A stretch of DNA of 64,000 bases from Symbiodinium natans (lineage: Eukaryota; Sar; Dinophyceae; Suessiales; Symbiodiniaceae): positions 120,680-184,679 of the forward strand of contig CAJNDS010000262.1 of assembly GCA_905221605.1 (NCBI GenBank). Reading direction: 5' to 3'. A program made the translations under genes and the position numbers. A model generated the notes under the pieces. That model had not been told where the DNA came from. It worked only from the letters and a program-made list of their open reading frames with translations, and did not search any database. Below, in pieces: positions 9,997 to 21,800 of the stretch (within the stretch, counting starts at the first letter, position 1; every line of letters starts with the position of its first letter).

Positions 9997-11268
9997 TCAC
10001 TCATCAGCTTCGTCACACGGCATGCCCAACGTGATTTTCTGGATCTCTGTTGCCGGAACCGAATGTAGGGTTCCATCCCATCCTCGTTTTGCAATTCCGG
10101 CATCCAGCAGGTGCTGGGCAAATGGCCCGACATTGCCTACGCACGCCATCCAAAGCGCGCTGGCCTTGCCGTCGTACGTTCTGACCAATCCACGTATGGT
10201 TGCCAGTAGCTCCTCATCATATTTCTCCAGGAGGCGTACGAGGCCGCATGATATCTTGTATCTCTCCTCCTGCAGCGTCGTCCACTCCGCCGTGTCAAAG
10301 AACATTGCCCGTGGTAGCGATCCTGACATTGGGTCGCGCCCAACGTTGCTCACCGTGATATCCGATAGAGCAACTCCTTGCATGGTCAGCCATGACGTTA
10401 TAGCCACCAGGTAAAACAGGGACTGTCTGAGGACCCCGGCTTCATGGCGATGTTCCTGCCACCATGTGTTGAACAGCTCTGCCCTGCGGATGATACTTCC
10501 ATAGAAGTAGTGGTGGCAGTAACCCTCCACCGCTTCGTCGAAAAGGACTCCAATCCATCCTGCCCACAGGGTCCTGGTGACCAGGGTGGGGAATTGTTCC
10601 CCATACCCTGCTTCGTTGCCAAAGCTCTGGGGTTCCATCGCTAGTTTCATGACCCATAGCCGATCCAGAGCATATCCTCGTCGAGTGCGCCCCGCACCTA
10701 TAAAGGGAAGCACCCTAGGCTGTAAGCTTTGCCCTGTCGTTGGGTTGCGGACCAATTGGACCTCCCCAAGCCAATGGAGCGCTGTCCTTGGCCTTTGCTG
10801 GTTCTGCAATTTATGCACCAAAAGGTGCACAGGCTTGACTTGCCCCATGGCTTTCTTTTTCTCCTTTCCCTCAGCTTCCTGCGAGGCCATATTGTGGGCA
10901 CCTGGCCCTTCCGCCAGCGTGACTGTACGAGGCTGGCTTGCCTCTTGCTCTTCATCGACACCCTCAGCTTGAGGCGAGGCCGTACTGTCTTCTCCTCTCT
11001 CCCGTAGGCGTACCGGACCCACCGGAGATTCCGAAGCTCTCTCCTCTTCACTATCCCAAGGCTGCTCCGGGTGTCTGGCCTGTCGAAGCGGGGAACGTTC
11101 ACGGGGCTGATCCTTCTGCTTGTTCTTGCTTTTGCCCTTGCCTTTGTCCGGCCGATTCCTTAACCAGGATGGCAGTCGGGACCCTTGTCTTCTCATCGTA
11201 GCATCCGTCTTCCATTGCCTCATTGCTACAGGCCCGCCTTGTCCGACGATGTCGCAAGCACGCGGCAC
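9997..11268 (-). CDS. LINE B ORF3, unknown conserved protein
   Basis: A 423-residue intact frame lies about 130 bases downstream of ORF2. The N-terminal ~130 residues are basic and low-complexity (KGKGKSKNKQK) and include two hairpin-encoded peptides (ASPQAEG, ASQEAEG). From about residue 140 a compact region begins with VKPVHLLVHKL. It includes FPTLVTRTLWAGWIGVLFDE and ends with TLGMPCDEADE. LINE C encodes the same 423 residues with one visible change (Arg to His). The second family at 63011 encodes a diverged relative sharing the xxFPxLxxRxLWAGxxxVxF pattern. The protein is not recognised; retention in two families argues that it is functional. An ATG 46 bases further in (MRQWKT...) is an alternative start. 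Confidence 0.75.
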   Translation of the reverse strand: MPRACDIVGQGGPVAMRQWKTDATMRRQGSRLPSWLRNRPDKGKGKSKNKQKDQPRERSPLRQARHPEQPWDSEEERASESPVGPVRLRERGEDSTASPQAEGVDEEQEASQPRTVTLAEGPGAHNMASQEAEGKEKKKAMGQVKPVHLLVHKLQNQQRPRTALHWLGEVQLVRNPTTGQSLQPRVLPFIGAGRTRRGYALDRLWVMKLAMEPQSFGNEAGYGEQFPTLVTRTLWAGWIGVLFDEAVEGYCHHYFYGSIIRRAELFNTWWQEHRHEAGVLRQSLFYLVAITSWLTMQGVALSDITVSNVGRDPMSGSLPRAMFFDTAEWTTLQEERYKISCGLVRLLEKYDEELLATIRGLVRTYDGKASALWMACVGNVGPFAQHLLDAGIAKRGWDGTLHSVPATEIQKITLGMPCDEADE

Positions 11269-11398
11269 CGCGAGGCCGAATTACACACCCTCAGCAAAGC
11301 GAGGCCGTAAACACCAATCGCAAGTCCCCGTTGCGAGGCCCTCACCCTCAGCTACGAGGCCGAAAAAACCCTGCTCCTTGCACCAAACGGCTGCGGAA

Positions 11399-14300
11399 TT
11401 ACTGCGTTCCCTCAGCTTGGCGAGGCCTAACAAACAATGACATCTTCTGCTGTGCGCTGGCTTGGGGCTTAGCTTTGGCGTGTTTCCCACCAAACTGAAC
11501 GCGAGGCTGCTGAAACTGGACGTTGCTCATACTTCCACCATTGACAAGGGTTTGCGCTTGGGTAGCCAGCTTGCCTTGAGAAGTCCGCGATTTGCACTCA
11601 CCCGCCAGGCTTTTATTGCACTTCTGGCTGACCGGTGCATGTGTTCTGTCACACTTTGTGCAAACCCAACGGATTCCCAAATTCACCATATTATGGGAGG
11701 GGTGGATACCCCACTCTTCACGCACTCGCGCCTCCGGCTGGTTGACGCAGTGCTGCTCCAAGACCACCTCCAAGTTCGTGAGGGTTTGTTGTACATACAA
11801 CCCGCACAGTTGACATTTCAGTGTTAAATTCCGGGGGTGTTCGCTGCCTTTCTCCCATTGATGCCCGCGCTCCGGGTTTTTAAGCAACTGCCAAAGCCGC
11901 TGGCGTTTGTTGAGTTTGGCGCTGCCCTGCTCTTTTTTGCATCCCTCAGCTTTCTGCGAGGCTTCCATCTTCTCTTTGTAGTGCGCATGGTCCAGGATGA
12001 AGGGGAAGTCTTCTTCTTTGCGCTTCCGCAATATGTGGGCTGCGCGTGCACCGTACGCCAGGGAAAGTGTGCGCACCACATTGTCCAATTCTTTGACACG
12101 CCTCTTGTGCGCTGGGCTGTAAGCAGCCGCCGCCACTGCTCCACATACTTTGTCTGCCATGTCATTCGCTGCACGTCGCCACAACGTACCCGGCCCCATC
12201 TTCGCCAGGAATTCCTCTTCAGTTTTGTGGGACGGGACCCATGTTGCCTTGATACGTTTCCTGCCATTCCACACTTTGCTCCATTCCAGGTCATCCTCCG
12301 GCGGTTGTGTTTTTTGTAGCACTTGGACTGCCGGCTTGCAATCCATAGTGACATCAATCAGATCCTCCGTGTGCTCCATTAGTCGGAAAAGTGCACGACG
12401 CTCCATGTCCACCACCGGCTGCCACGGGTAGACCAGCTCTGTAATCCGTCCGACTTCCACCAGGACACCTTTTGTCCAGGACATAGCCACCACTGCAAGG
12501 GCTGATGTTTGTACACGTGGGTCTATTCCTCCTGGACCTCCACTTGCGTCAGTGGCGAAGATCAAGCCTTCCGCTTCCACTTTTGCATCAGCTGCGAAGC
12601 ATCCTTGGTATCGCAGACCTAAAAGGTGTTCCGGCGGCTTCGGGTGCCACACCGCCGGCTTTGGCAGGAGTGCCCTTGTCCACAAACACTCCCATGGGTA
12701 TTTGTGACGCAAGTATTCCTGGAGCTTGGGTTCTTTGAACCCTTGTTCACGCCAGTAAGGACATTCCTTGAGGACATGCTCCAGAGTTGCTGGCATTTGG
12801 CACTTCTTGCACCATCCTGGCTTGGTCTCCGTGATGACGCCCGCGTGCCACACTGACTTTATACCTTCCATAAGGCCTGGGCTTAGGCCTCCCAGCTTCG
12901 TCAGCTTGTGATGCGGCGTCCAATCCAGCCCCTCTTGGGCACCATCGCCACCTGCCTGTCGCGCTATTGCAGCCCGTTTTTGTTCCTCAGGAATCCCTCA
13001 AGCCATTTGTAGGCGAGGCTACCCATGCGTGGCTGGGTCCAATCAACGTTGAGGACACTTCCTCTCTTCCATTTGCCTGGGTCACTGGCATCCACCTTCA
13101 GATCCATTAAGTACGCCATGGTTGCTGCCATCGGCCCCGTGACCAGTGGCCAGTGGTGTTTGGCCGCACTCAACCTCTTCCAAGTGGTTTTCCAGGCCAA
13201 GTCAAAGTGGGCTTTTCCGCCACCAATCCATGCACGGAAAACCTTGGCCACCACCTTGAAATGCTGCTTGTGGATTGTGCGCTTTGGATCCTGGCATTTC
13301 TTGGCTCCCATGTCCAAGATGGTTTCCAAACTCCCAAGCTTGTATTTACCCAGGTGTTTTCCTACCACTGTTCGGCGCCATTTCATTCTTTTAGGTGATA
13401 CCCCCACAGAGGGGTGCCCCCACAAAGCAACGGATGTGATCGCTGCCTTGACCACGCGGAGTTTAGTGCTGGGCGGCGGCCCCAGCCTGGACAGTTTGCT
13501 ATGTCTCGCATGGGCTTTCTTGGCCCGCGTTGCCGACGTAACCAAGCGACGCTTTCGCCCCCCTGTACTGTCGACGCCCAAGTCACGCATCACGTCGTAC
13601 ACCTGTGGCTCATGAGGCAACAGGAGTTCTCGCAGGTGCTTGCTCGCCTGGGTACTGCTGGCCACAAACCCTGTCTTCTTGGATGAAATCGTGAAACCAT
13701 TAGCGTCCATCCCGTCCTTTAAGCTGCGGTAGACTCGTATCGCACTATCCGCCACTTGTTTAAAGGACTTATGCTGGATGTCAATTGAGACATCATCCAA
13801 CCAACAATCCACGTTTGCCACATCTCGTCGCCTTTGGATCTTATCTATCACCGGGTGCAATGCCACCTTTGCCAACGATGGCGCCGCTGGGCAACCCGCT
13901 TGCACGCCATTCGTAGCTCTGATGCCTGCCGACAGCACCCCATCCGCCACCAAATATCTGGCACCCATGTACACTTCCAGTGCCATCTTCAGGATTAGCG
14001 GTGGATATTGCAGGGCCGTTGCTGCCGTGATCAATTGCTGAAATTGGATGGTATCGAAAAAGGACTCGAGGTCCACAAAGAGTGACACCACATGCACACC
14101 ATTTGTCTTCGCCACCTCATTTCGCAGTAGTCTGCCTACGGCCACGTCCAAGCAGCAACTGCCTGGGACTGCCTTGTCGTACGTGGCAGTTTGGGCATAG
14201 CCTGCCTGCCAAGTACTTACCAAATCCCATCGCAAACGGACCCAGGTCCTGTACAGGATGTGTAGCAAGGCGATTGGTCTTTCCCGGGTCAGATTCTTCG

Positions 14301-16749
14301 GCAGCATTGCTATAAGGGAGACTGTCATTTGCTGCGGCCATGCTGCCTTGGCCTCACATTCATGGTAGAAGGACACAACGGCTTCAACTGCTTTGTCGTC
14401 CATGGCCTGCAAATGGTCAATCCTCCAGCCATCCGGCCCCGGGCTCTTTAGTGCCAGTTTTTTGATCCTTGCCTTGACCTCGACAGGGTTCAGCGGCTCC
14501 ACGCTGGCCGCTTGTTTTTTGGCTGCATCCTCAAGCTCCGTCATGAGCGAGGCCGATTTTGCCAACGGCTGGCCCGTCGTCCACACTGCCGCCCAGTGGT
14601 CTCGGCGAATGTGTGGCCGTTCCAGCATGTCATATTCCATGTAGGGTCTTTGTACCACTTGTTCTTCTTTTCGCAAGGCATTGTATAATGGTCGCATGCC
14701 CTTTTCCATGGCCTTGCTGAGCCATTGCTTGTACTGGTGGGCTGTCTCTTCCATATCCGCCTTTCTCGCGTAGCATTGCTGTTCGTCGATGCGCTTCAGA
14801 ACAAGTCTAGCGTCCGTACCCCGGCCCAGGATATTCTCGAGCATATCCTCCTGGTTCTGCGCATCACCCTCGTAATACTCGCCGAGCCTGCGTTGGACCA
14901 GACGCGCCACCGGATGCGCATCGCCATGATGTCTGCCTTGTTTGACCCATTGTTGGACCCTGTTCCAAAAGGCCGCCCTCTTGCCTGTCCAGACAACGTT
15001 CTCCGGGTTGTTGACCACCAACTTCTTCCGGACAATCTCGGATTTAACACCCATGCCTTCGATTCGGCCTGTGATCGACCTCTCCACCCCGGCACTCAGG
15101 TGAGCGAATGTCTCACTGAGCTCATCTTCCATCTTGGGTTCATCCAGGATGTTGATGCTCTGTGTGTTTTGAACTGGTTCGTATTCCACCGTCTCCGTCA
15201 CCAATGCTCCCGCCTTCTTCATCTGGGGAACATCAGGGCTACTGCTCGGTTGGGCTACCCTCCAATGCATCGCAGCATGAGGCCGAAAAGGGGTTTCCCA
15301 ATCCGTTTTCACTTGCAGGATGGGCACCAAGCATTTCGCAACCAGCCCGTAATCAATTTCGTCCGATCCTTGGGCCGTTGGTTCCCCCACTCCTACAAAT
15401 GCACCACCAACTTCTGTCGCCATAGTTGTGCCCCTCATGGTATCCTGGGCTTCATTCCAATCTCCCAGCACCATATATGGCACTTTGCAGCCCTTGAGAA
15501 AGGCTATCAGTCTCGCCAGTACTTGGATATTGTTTGGAGCCTGGAATCCGACCCCGCTCTCCAAATACAGACTGACGATGATCAAATCCCATCCTTTGTT
15601 TCTCATGGCACATGCCAGGAAGCCCGCTGGTCCTGACCCATACTCGGTAAGGTATCGCAGATTCCTATGTCGGGGTGCCACCACTGCCAGGCCTCCTTGT
15701 ACACCCTTAATTTTTGTACTGCCTGGCATGCCAATGAAGGTGTATCCCATATCTTGGCAATGGCTCATGGCTTGCTGGATACCCTCCGTCTTGAGATGGG
15801 TTTCCTGCAGCACCACCAGGTCCGGTCCTAGTTCGTGTATCCATGCCGCTATGGGTTTCCTCCAGCTGGTGATGTTAGCCGCTGTGATTTTGATACATTC
15901 GGCCTTATCATCTTGGCGATACCCACTTGCCACATCTGCCAAGATCCATTTGGCATATTGTGCGTCATGCTCCACAAGGGAACGAAGCACTTCGTGGCAT
16001 GCTCGTTGTTGTAGCGGGTTGAGTTCCTGCTCTTCCAGCTTCTCAATGGCTTCGAGTGCAGCAGCCTCACTGGAAGCATCATATCTACCCACCACTTGGC
16101 ATAGCGTTTGCCACTCCTGTGGCAGATCTTTTGGTGGTTCCGTGGGTTTTGCTTTCCGCTTCTTGGGCTTTTGTTTTCCTCTGCGACCCTCAGCACACGG
16201 CGAGGCCGAGAATCGTGTTTCCTCAGCTTCCTGCGAGGCCTTCATGTTCTCCCCTCTAACCGCTGCATGGTCTCTCATCTGTATTTGGCTTCCCTCAGCT
16301 TCTCGCGAGGCCGAATGCTCACATTCCTCTTCGATGTCTTCCCTTGTTAAATGGAAGTATCTGGGCCCTGTGACCGCCCAACTGCTGTCCACAGCTCGGA
16401 CAGGCTCAGGACCCCTCGTAACTGGACTCCAGCTCTCTTGGCTGTCTTCCACTGTGCTGTTTGTACTAGGCACATGGGTACTAGACACAGCTTGACTGCC
16501 TTCCCCATGCGCCTGTGGCCATACAATGTCCCCGTGACACTGCTTCTCCCCATTGAGACTCCTGAGACTGTCTTGCTTGCTTCTTTTGGCTGTTCGGACC
16601 AGGAGCGACTCTGAGGTGTCGACCCCTCCACTCCTGTCCCAGCCTGAGGCTTCATTCGCCATGGGCACGCGCCGGCGAGCGTTCGCGCCCCGTCGGCGTT
16701 GCCCTGACTGACACATCTCGAGACATGCGCATCGGCCCATACATGCCAA
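11399..16749 (-). pseudogene. LINE B ORF2 (EN-RT-RNase H) with one frameshift
   Basis: Residues encoded from 16749 to about 12987 carry the ORF2 N-terminus, endonuclease (SANITSW-type motif, QETH, GDWN, DEIDY) and RT (LFVDLES, QAGCPAAP, WLDD). At about 12987 one base is missing compared with LINE A and C (CCTGAGG against CCTGGAGG), so the first frame ends after WLEGFL plus seven shifted residues. The second frame, open from there to 11399, carries the CCHC finger, RNase H (TDASGG, TMDCK, NDMAD) and C-terminal Cys pairs. The start overlaps the end of ORF1; MCQSGQRRR, 11 codons in, is an alternative. Otherwise it closely matches LINE A. Confidence 0.88.
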
Positions 16750-17623
16750 GTTCGGTTGGCAGGCCTGGCTCTCGTGGTCCCAAGACTCCAGTCCAGTCTG
16801 TCTCCACGACCTTGACTGCCATCCTTGTTTTGAGCGCTTCCGCTTGCTCGTCGGTCAGGATGATCCCTTCCTTTTCCAGGTAGGACGCGACGTCCTTGTA
16901 CGGCGAATCCTCCTCATCTTTCACGCAGGCTTGTACCTTCCTCTGTGCTTCCGCAACCTCAAGCTCCGTGGTCTGGATGGCCTGGCTGACTTGCGCAAGC
17001 TGCTTCATGGCCTGCTCGAACTCGCTCTTGATCCTTTCCGTTTTGTCTTGAAGCCGGACCTTCTTCTCAATGAGTGATCTCAGCTTGTTTGTCGTCCTTC
17101 TGTATGTACCAACATGGCGGCTGAGCTCCTGCTTTGGTGTCTCATCCTCAGGCTTGTAATCCCCTGGCGGGGGAATACCCGCTGCTCTGAGCAGCCTTTG
17201 CACTGCGGGCTCAGCTCCCTGCCACACCGTTTCAATGGCCTCGTGGTACTCCTTTTGCGTCATGCTTTCGGTTTGCGATCCACTGCCTGGTAGTCCCGGG
17301 GGCCAATTGGGCCCCGGCTCCATCGTCTGCGGCTTCCATCCTGCTTCTTCGATGGCCTTCTTTGCCTCCATAGAAAGCGTACCCCACGCCTTCGTGAGGG
17401 CTTGGTCGGCCATCCCTTCTTTGTTCTTGGCCTGTCTTGTCCACCATGTAGCGTCGTCCTTTGGCCATTGCCACTTCTTACGCTGGCTTGACCATGCTCG
17501 CTCACGGTAGGTGGCCTTTTTCCACGCCTTTCCGCAATGCCAGCAGTTCGGGTTGTAGTACAAGTCTTCATTCCAGACCCAACCCACCTCACAGTGGGCA
17601 CACACAGTACAATGCTTCCCCAT
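16652..17623 (-). CDS. LINE B ORF1: zinc-binding, coiled-coil protein
   Basis: This is a 323-residue frame of the same length as LINE A ORF1, starting MGKHCTVCAHCEVGW; the frame is open a further 14 codons upstream. CxxC pairs lie near residues 5-8 and 27-30, Trp-rich segments follow, and the second half is a charged, heptad-like region. The end overlaps the likely start of ORF2 by about 100 bases, which suggests translational coupling or reinitiation. The product probably binds LINE RNA, by position only. Confidence 0.8.
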   Translation of the reverse strand: MGKHCTVCAHCEVGWVWNEDLYYNPNCWHCGKAWKKATYRERAWSSQRKKWQWPKDDATWWTRQAKNKEGMADQALTKAWGTLSMEAKKAIEEAGWKPQTMEPGPNWPPGLPGSGSQTESMTQKEYHEAIETVWQGAEPAVQRLLRAAGIPPPGDYKPEDETPKQELSRHVGTYRRTTNKLRSLIEKKVRLQDKTERIKSEFEQAMKQLAQVSQAIQTTELEVAEAQRKVQACVKDEEDSPYKDVASYLEKEGIILTDEQAEALKTRMAVKVVETDWTGVLGPREPGLPTELGMYGPMRMSRDVSVRATPTGRERSPARAHGE

Positions 17624-17977
17624 GACTGCTGCAGCCTGATGCCAGTCCCACCAGCACCTCAGCAATGCGAGGCCTAAGATCCCCTCAACCGTAGTGAGGC
17701 CGAACTTTATGTGTCCTCAGCCGGAGCGAGGCCGAAACTAGCCCCTCCCTCTGCCGAAGCGAGGCCGAAAACACACCCTCTGCCGATGCGAGGCCAAAAA
17801 GTTCCCTCAGCACTTGGCGAGGCCGTACTCAGGCAGCTATGTTGCTGGCAGCCGACTACCAAGCAAACACAGTGGTTTCGGTTTGAGTCCTGTTGGAGCC
17901 CACCCTTAGGTACAGTCTCCAGGCAACAGCACTCCCTACCTGAGCACCCCACCGGGGTTGAGCCGAAACTTGAGCCA

Positions 17978-17999
17978 GGTGAATTTTACACACCCCCTC
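17978..17999 (-). repeat. Polypurine tract and 15-base stub of the 3' LTR (left copia)
   Basis: In sense, GAGGGGG (17999-17993) is followed directly by TGTGTAAAATTCACC (17992-17978). The same 15 bases, followed by TGTAGTG, begin the 5' LTR at 26586. LINE B's TGGCTCAAG follows where the LTR should continue, so the LINE sits inside the LTR. Confidence 0.75.
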
Positions 18000-18028
18000 A
18001 TGCACAGATGGTCCTTGGGTATTTCCCT

Positions 18029-18808
18029 TCAGTCCTTTCTTTCCTCCTGCTTCAGGATCTTCTTTCCAATCCTGACCAGAGCCTTTCCAAGCTCTTCCGG
18101 GTAGGTCCCAGACTCCTTCAGAGACTCACTCTTCGAGTGTTCGTGGTTTCCTGCGCAAACGTACGAAGACAGTTCCCACACGCAGGTAGCACTATTAGAA
18201 GCGAACCACCATCTCTTCCAAGTCTTCTCTTTCTTCTCGAAGCAGCACCTATCTACTAGACATCCTTGCGTCAGACCAATGCTTTTAGAGACTTCTAGAA
18301 ATACCGTTTCCTTCCACAAAGAGGACCTTTCAGGCCATTCGTGGGTTAACAGCAAACCCTCGTTCGAGGAATAGGGGCCGAAGAGCTTCCCTATAAGTCT
18401 CCAGCAACTCTTGTGAATCTTTAGCGTCTTCCGCCAAAGTTCCAAACCTCGTCGCTTGCGAAAACGCAGGTACCTCAAGGGGCAGCCTGAGCTACAAAAC
18501 GTAGACAAATGCGCAAAGACACGGACCTTTCCCTGCTTCAGGACTCTTAAGATCTCTTCAAGAACAAGAAAGGTGTTCTTACTCAGAAGATTGATTTCCC
18601 GAGTCACTCCGAAGTACGCTATGCCTTTCTCTCGAGCACACGCTCTCGCTATCGCACTCGACTCTTCGCAGCAAAGCTCCAGAACGACGAGCGACACTGT
18701 TCCTCTAGCCACTGCCGTCGCGGCTTCCATCCAGGAGCTAGGAACCTCCAGCGGAGAGGACCTTACTGCGTTCGAAGATACTTCTTTTCTTCGGAGATCG
18801 ACGACCAC
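18029..18808 (-). pseudogene. Methyltransferase-like C-terminal domain of copia polyprotein, out of frame
   Basis: The 259-residue frame continues the copia polyprotein after RNase H. In the right copy (41590-42344) the same domain is fused in frame; here a 37-base deletion near 18770 shifts it out. LVVLELCCEESSAIARAC resembles a Rossmann motif I; FGVTREINLL follows, then HLSTFCSSGCPLRYL at the place of the catalytic PC motif of cytosine-C5 enzymes, and HEWPERSSLW. The expected Pro before Cys is Phe here and Leu in the other copy. Acquisition of cytosine methyltransferases by dinoflagellate retrotransposons has been reported, so the idea is plausible, but a different SAM-binding or a non-enzymatic fold is possible. 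Catalytic activity is doubtful. Confidence 0.5.
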
Positions 18809-21800
18809 GATTCTGGCTCGGTAATGAGGCCAGCGGCCTCACAAAGACTGACCAAATTCTCCGCAGTTGGGGACTTCGTTAGAGCATCTGCGGGGTTGAG
18901 TTTCCCCGGTATATACTCCAGCGTCAATCTTTCCTTGGCGACTAGTTGTTGGAGAAAAGCCGCTCTCAACTCTATGTGGCGGACTTTCCTAAGGAGGGTA
19001 CTCATTTGCGCTATTGACAGGGCGCTTTCAGAGTCCCCGTACGCGTGCAACTGATATCGGCCTTCCTCCGAGTCAGAAGGCATCCCCTCCACCATCGTCT
19101 GCACCAACAGAGATATATACAATCCCTCTCTTGCGATTTCAGTCAGTGCTGCTAGCTCGGCTTCTGCCGATGATAAAGCTACTGTCGTCTGTTTCCGACT
19201 GAACGTCTTCAAGCAACAGTTGTTCCAGGTCACAATTCCACCACTCACAGAGTTCAAACCCCAAGACGCGTCAACAAAACACGACACTGACTCTCGGTCC
19301 TCATCAGGGGCTAAAAGCTCTCTACGTGAGGGGAACACTTGGACCTTATGCGGTAAACCAGACACCCACCTCAGAACATCCCTCATACAAGCTTCGGCTG
19401 CTTCATTGGGGGCTGACTGGTGTCTTCCTAGAAAACCGCATACATACTGCAAATCAGGTCTTGAAAGCGACGCCCAGGCTAGGCGTCCCAAGGTACGCCT
19501 ATAGCGCTCGCGCGCCTCTGGCGTAAGAGGTGTGTCCTGTCCTTTCTTGAGGAGGTCGGCATACCGCCGCTCTAATGGGGGAAGCTTCGGCGCCACCTTA
19601 GTGATTCCGTACTCCTCACAGCAAGACCTCAAGTACTTAGCGTCCAAGCCAAAGTATACGCAGGGCTCTCCGGGCTTCCTCCGGAAGATCCTACGTCCCA
19701 AGAAAGACACCTCACCTGGCTTTCCTTCCAAGAGTTCACCTGTTAGCTTAAGCTTGTAGCGTTTCTTCAGGTCTTCATACACCTTTCGAGCTTCGGCGGT
19801 GTTCTCGGCCCAAATCAACAAATCATCAACATAAAAGAGGACAATCACCAAACCATTCTTGGTTTTCTTGCGGAAGATTGTCGGGTCCAAGATCTGTTGG
19901 AATCCTTGGTTGCCAAGGTACGCCGATAGCTCTTTATACCAAGAAAGCGGGGCACTCCGAAGCCCGTTCATGGCACGAAACAGTTTCAAGAAGACCTTTT
20001 CGCCAGTCTTTGCGTTTCCTATGTTACTCGGAAGCTGCACAAACTCTGGCCGCGCAATAGCGGCGTGCATGAAGGCTACCGAAACGTCACAGGACAGCAC
20101 AGACCCTTTTCTACATAGAACAGAAAGTAGGAGCCGCAACCCTTCCAGGCTGGTGGTCGGAGAATAGATCCCCTCAGCGAGCGTGGTGCCGCCCATAGCG
20201 GCAAAATCGCGGACAACAAGTCTAGAGCGGTAAAGACCAGGCTTCTTAACCGTATTGACCCAACGGCTCGAAAGAACTCTTCTTCCGCTCTCCTTAGCAA
20301 GTCGATACGCTTCTCGCTCGCTCACCACTTCTCCAACGTTGAACGACTCCAATTCTTCTAGTTCTAATTTCATGGACAGATAGAGGAGTTTGGGATCTAA
20401 CAGCTCACCAGAGGTCTCTGAAACAGCTTGTTGGGGGACCTGACAACAGATTCTACTCCCTCCAAACTTAAGCTCAAAGGAAGACGCCGCTTGATTGCTC
20501 ACAGCGCGGCAGTCAGGTCCTTCACCTAACTTCTGAAGATAATGATCCGTCAACCAATCAATCTCCATGTCCTCCATGTCAGGTTCAGGGAGATCGCCAC
20601 CTGCTACCCCCTCATGACCTTCAGATCCCACTTCTGTGGGCTCGTAATCCGGGACATAATCAGGAAGCATTTCTTCATCCTCTGGGGCTTCAATCTCTTC
20701 TTCTTTTGGAACAATGGGTTCCGCAGGCGGTTCAAACAGCAAAGGCTTTTCGGGGTCCTGCGTATCAAGCACAAGAGGATTAGCTTTAGCTAACAGCTCC
20801 AACGTTGGGCTGTCGTACGTGGGTTCGTCCCGTTCAAAGATCCCACGACACGCTGGAAAGACCTCAATCTCTCCATCTCCTCCAATGACAGTTCCATACA
20901 CACCTCCACCTCTAGGATGGACGGGGCCCAGATAGCTCACTCGAACCGTCTTGGCTCCCCGGAACTTTTCTAGACGTCGTTTGGAACCGCCAACTTTGGC
21001 CTGCGCAGAACAGCCGAAGGGAAGCGTCCTAGTCCTTTGGACTATCTCCTCGTGCAACCTGTCTATTGCTGTGGTACTATTGTTGCTGTCAAAGTTCCAC
21101 AAGTTGAAACTGCGTGCGGCGTACAGCAAACAAGTCTGCCACAACATTCCACCTAAAGGTAACTGCCAAGCAGCGCCACCTTCTTCAGCAGGTCGTCGAC
21201 GCTTTATCTCCGCCTCTAGGTCGAGCCATATCGACCAAAATCCCTGCTTCATCGCAGAGACCTGCCTTTCCACAGCACCTTTAGACTGCGGACGGTATCC
21301 TGGCACAACATCTACAATCGTAGGGTTCTCGCGCCTCTGCGCCGCGACCCTCTCGCACATGGATATCAGACCCTGTTCGTTATCGCACCGAAACGTTAAA
21401 GTCTTTTGGTGCAATCCAATTTCGCGGATAAACCGATCGATATTGAATAACAAGTTCGGGTCGTGTAGTTCCATGGCGGGGATAGACATTGAGTACCGGG
21501 ACGCAACATGTACAAGAAGAAGAACCCTCAGTTTCCCAAAATAATAGAAATCGACCCCAATGGTTTGATTCTCCTTCTGTAGCTGCCTCTTCAGTCTCCT
21601 GGCCGGGACTTTGCCTTTGCTAGAGCAGCAGCTTTCGCAGTTCACATCATAGGGAAAATGACCTCGGGATCGATGTACCTGGAGTGCATGGCTTCGCAAA
21701 GGAATCCTTTCTTCAATCTCCTCTCCTTGTGGAACTGGGGCTTCAGGAGGTTGTTCAGGGTTTTGTGGGGGACGATTCGGTTGGTTAGACGAAGACGACG

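Larger units (their letters stand above)
9663..17977 (-). mobile_element. LINE B, full-length three-ORF non-LTR retrotransposon
   Basis: Runs from the TGGCTCAAG head at 17977 to the conserved tail at 9710-9664. It contains ORF1, ORF2 (one frameshift) and ORF3, so it shows the whole element of about 8.3 kb. Its 5' end abuts base 15 of the copia 3' LTR, and its tail abuts the head of D0. The tail reads GTAAAATTCGCC, a one-base variant of the usual GTAAAATTCACC. Confidence 0.9.
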
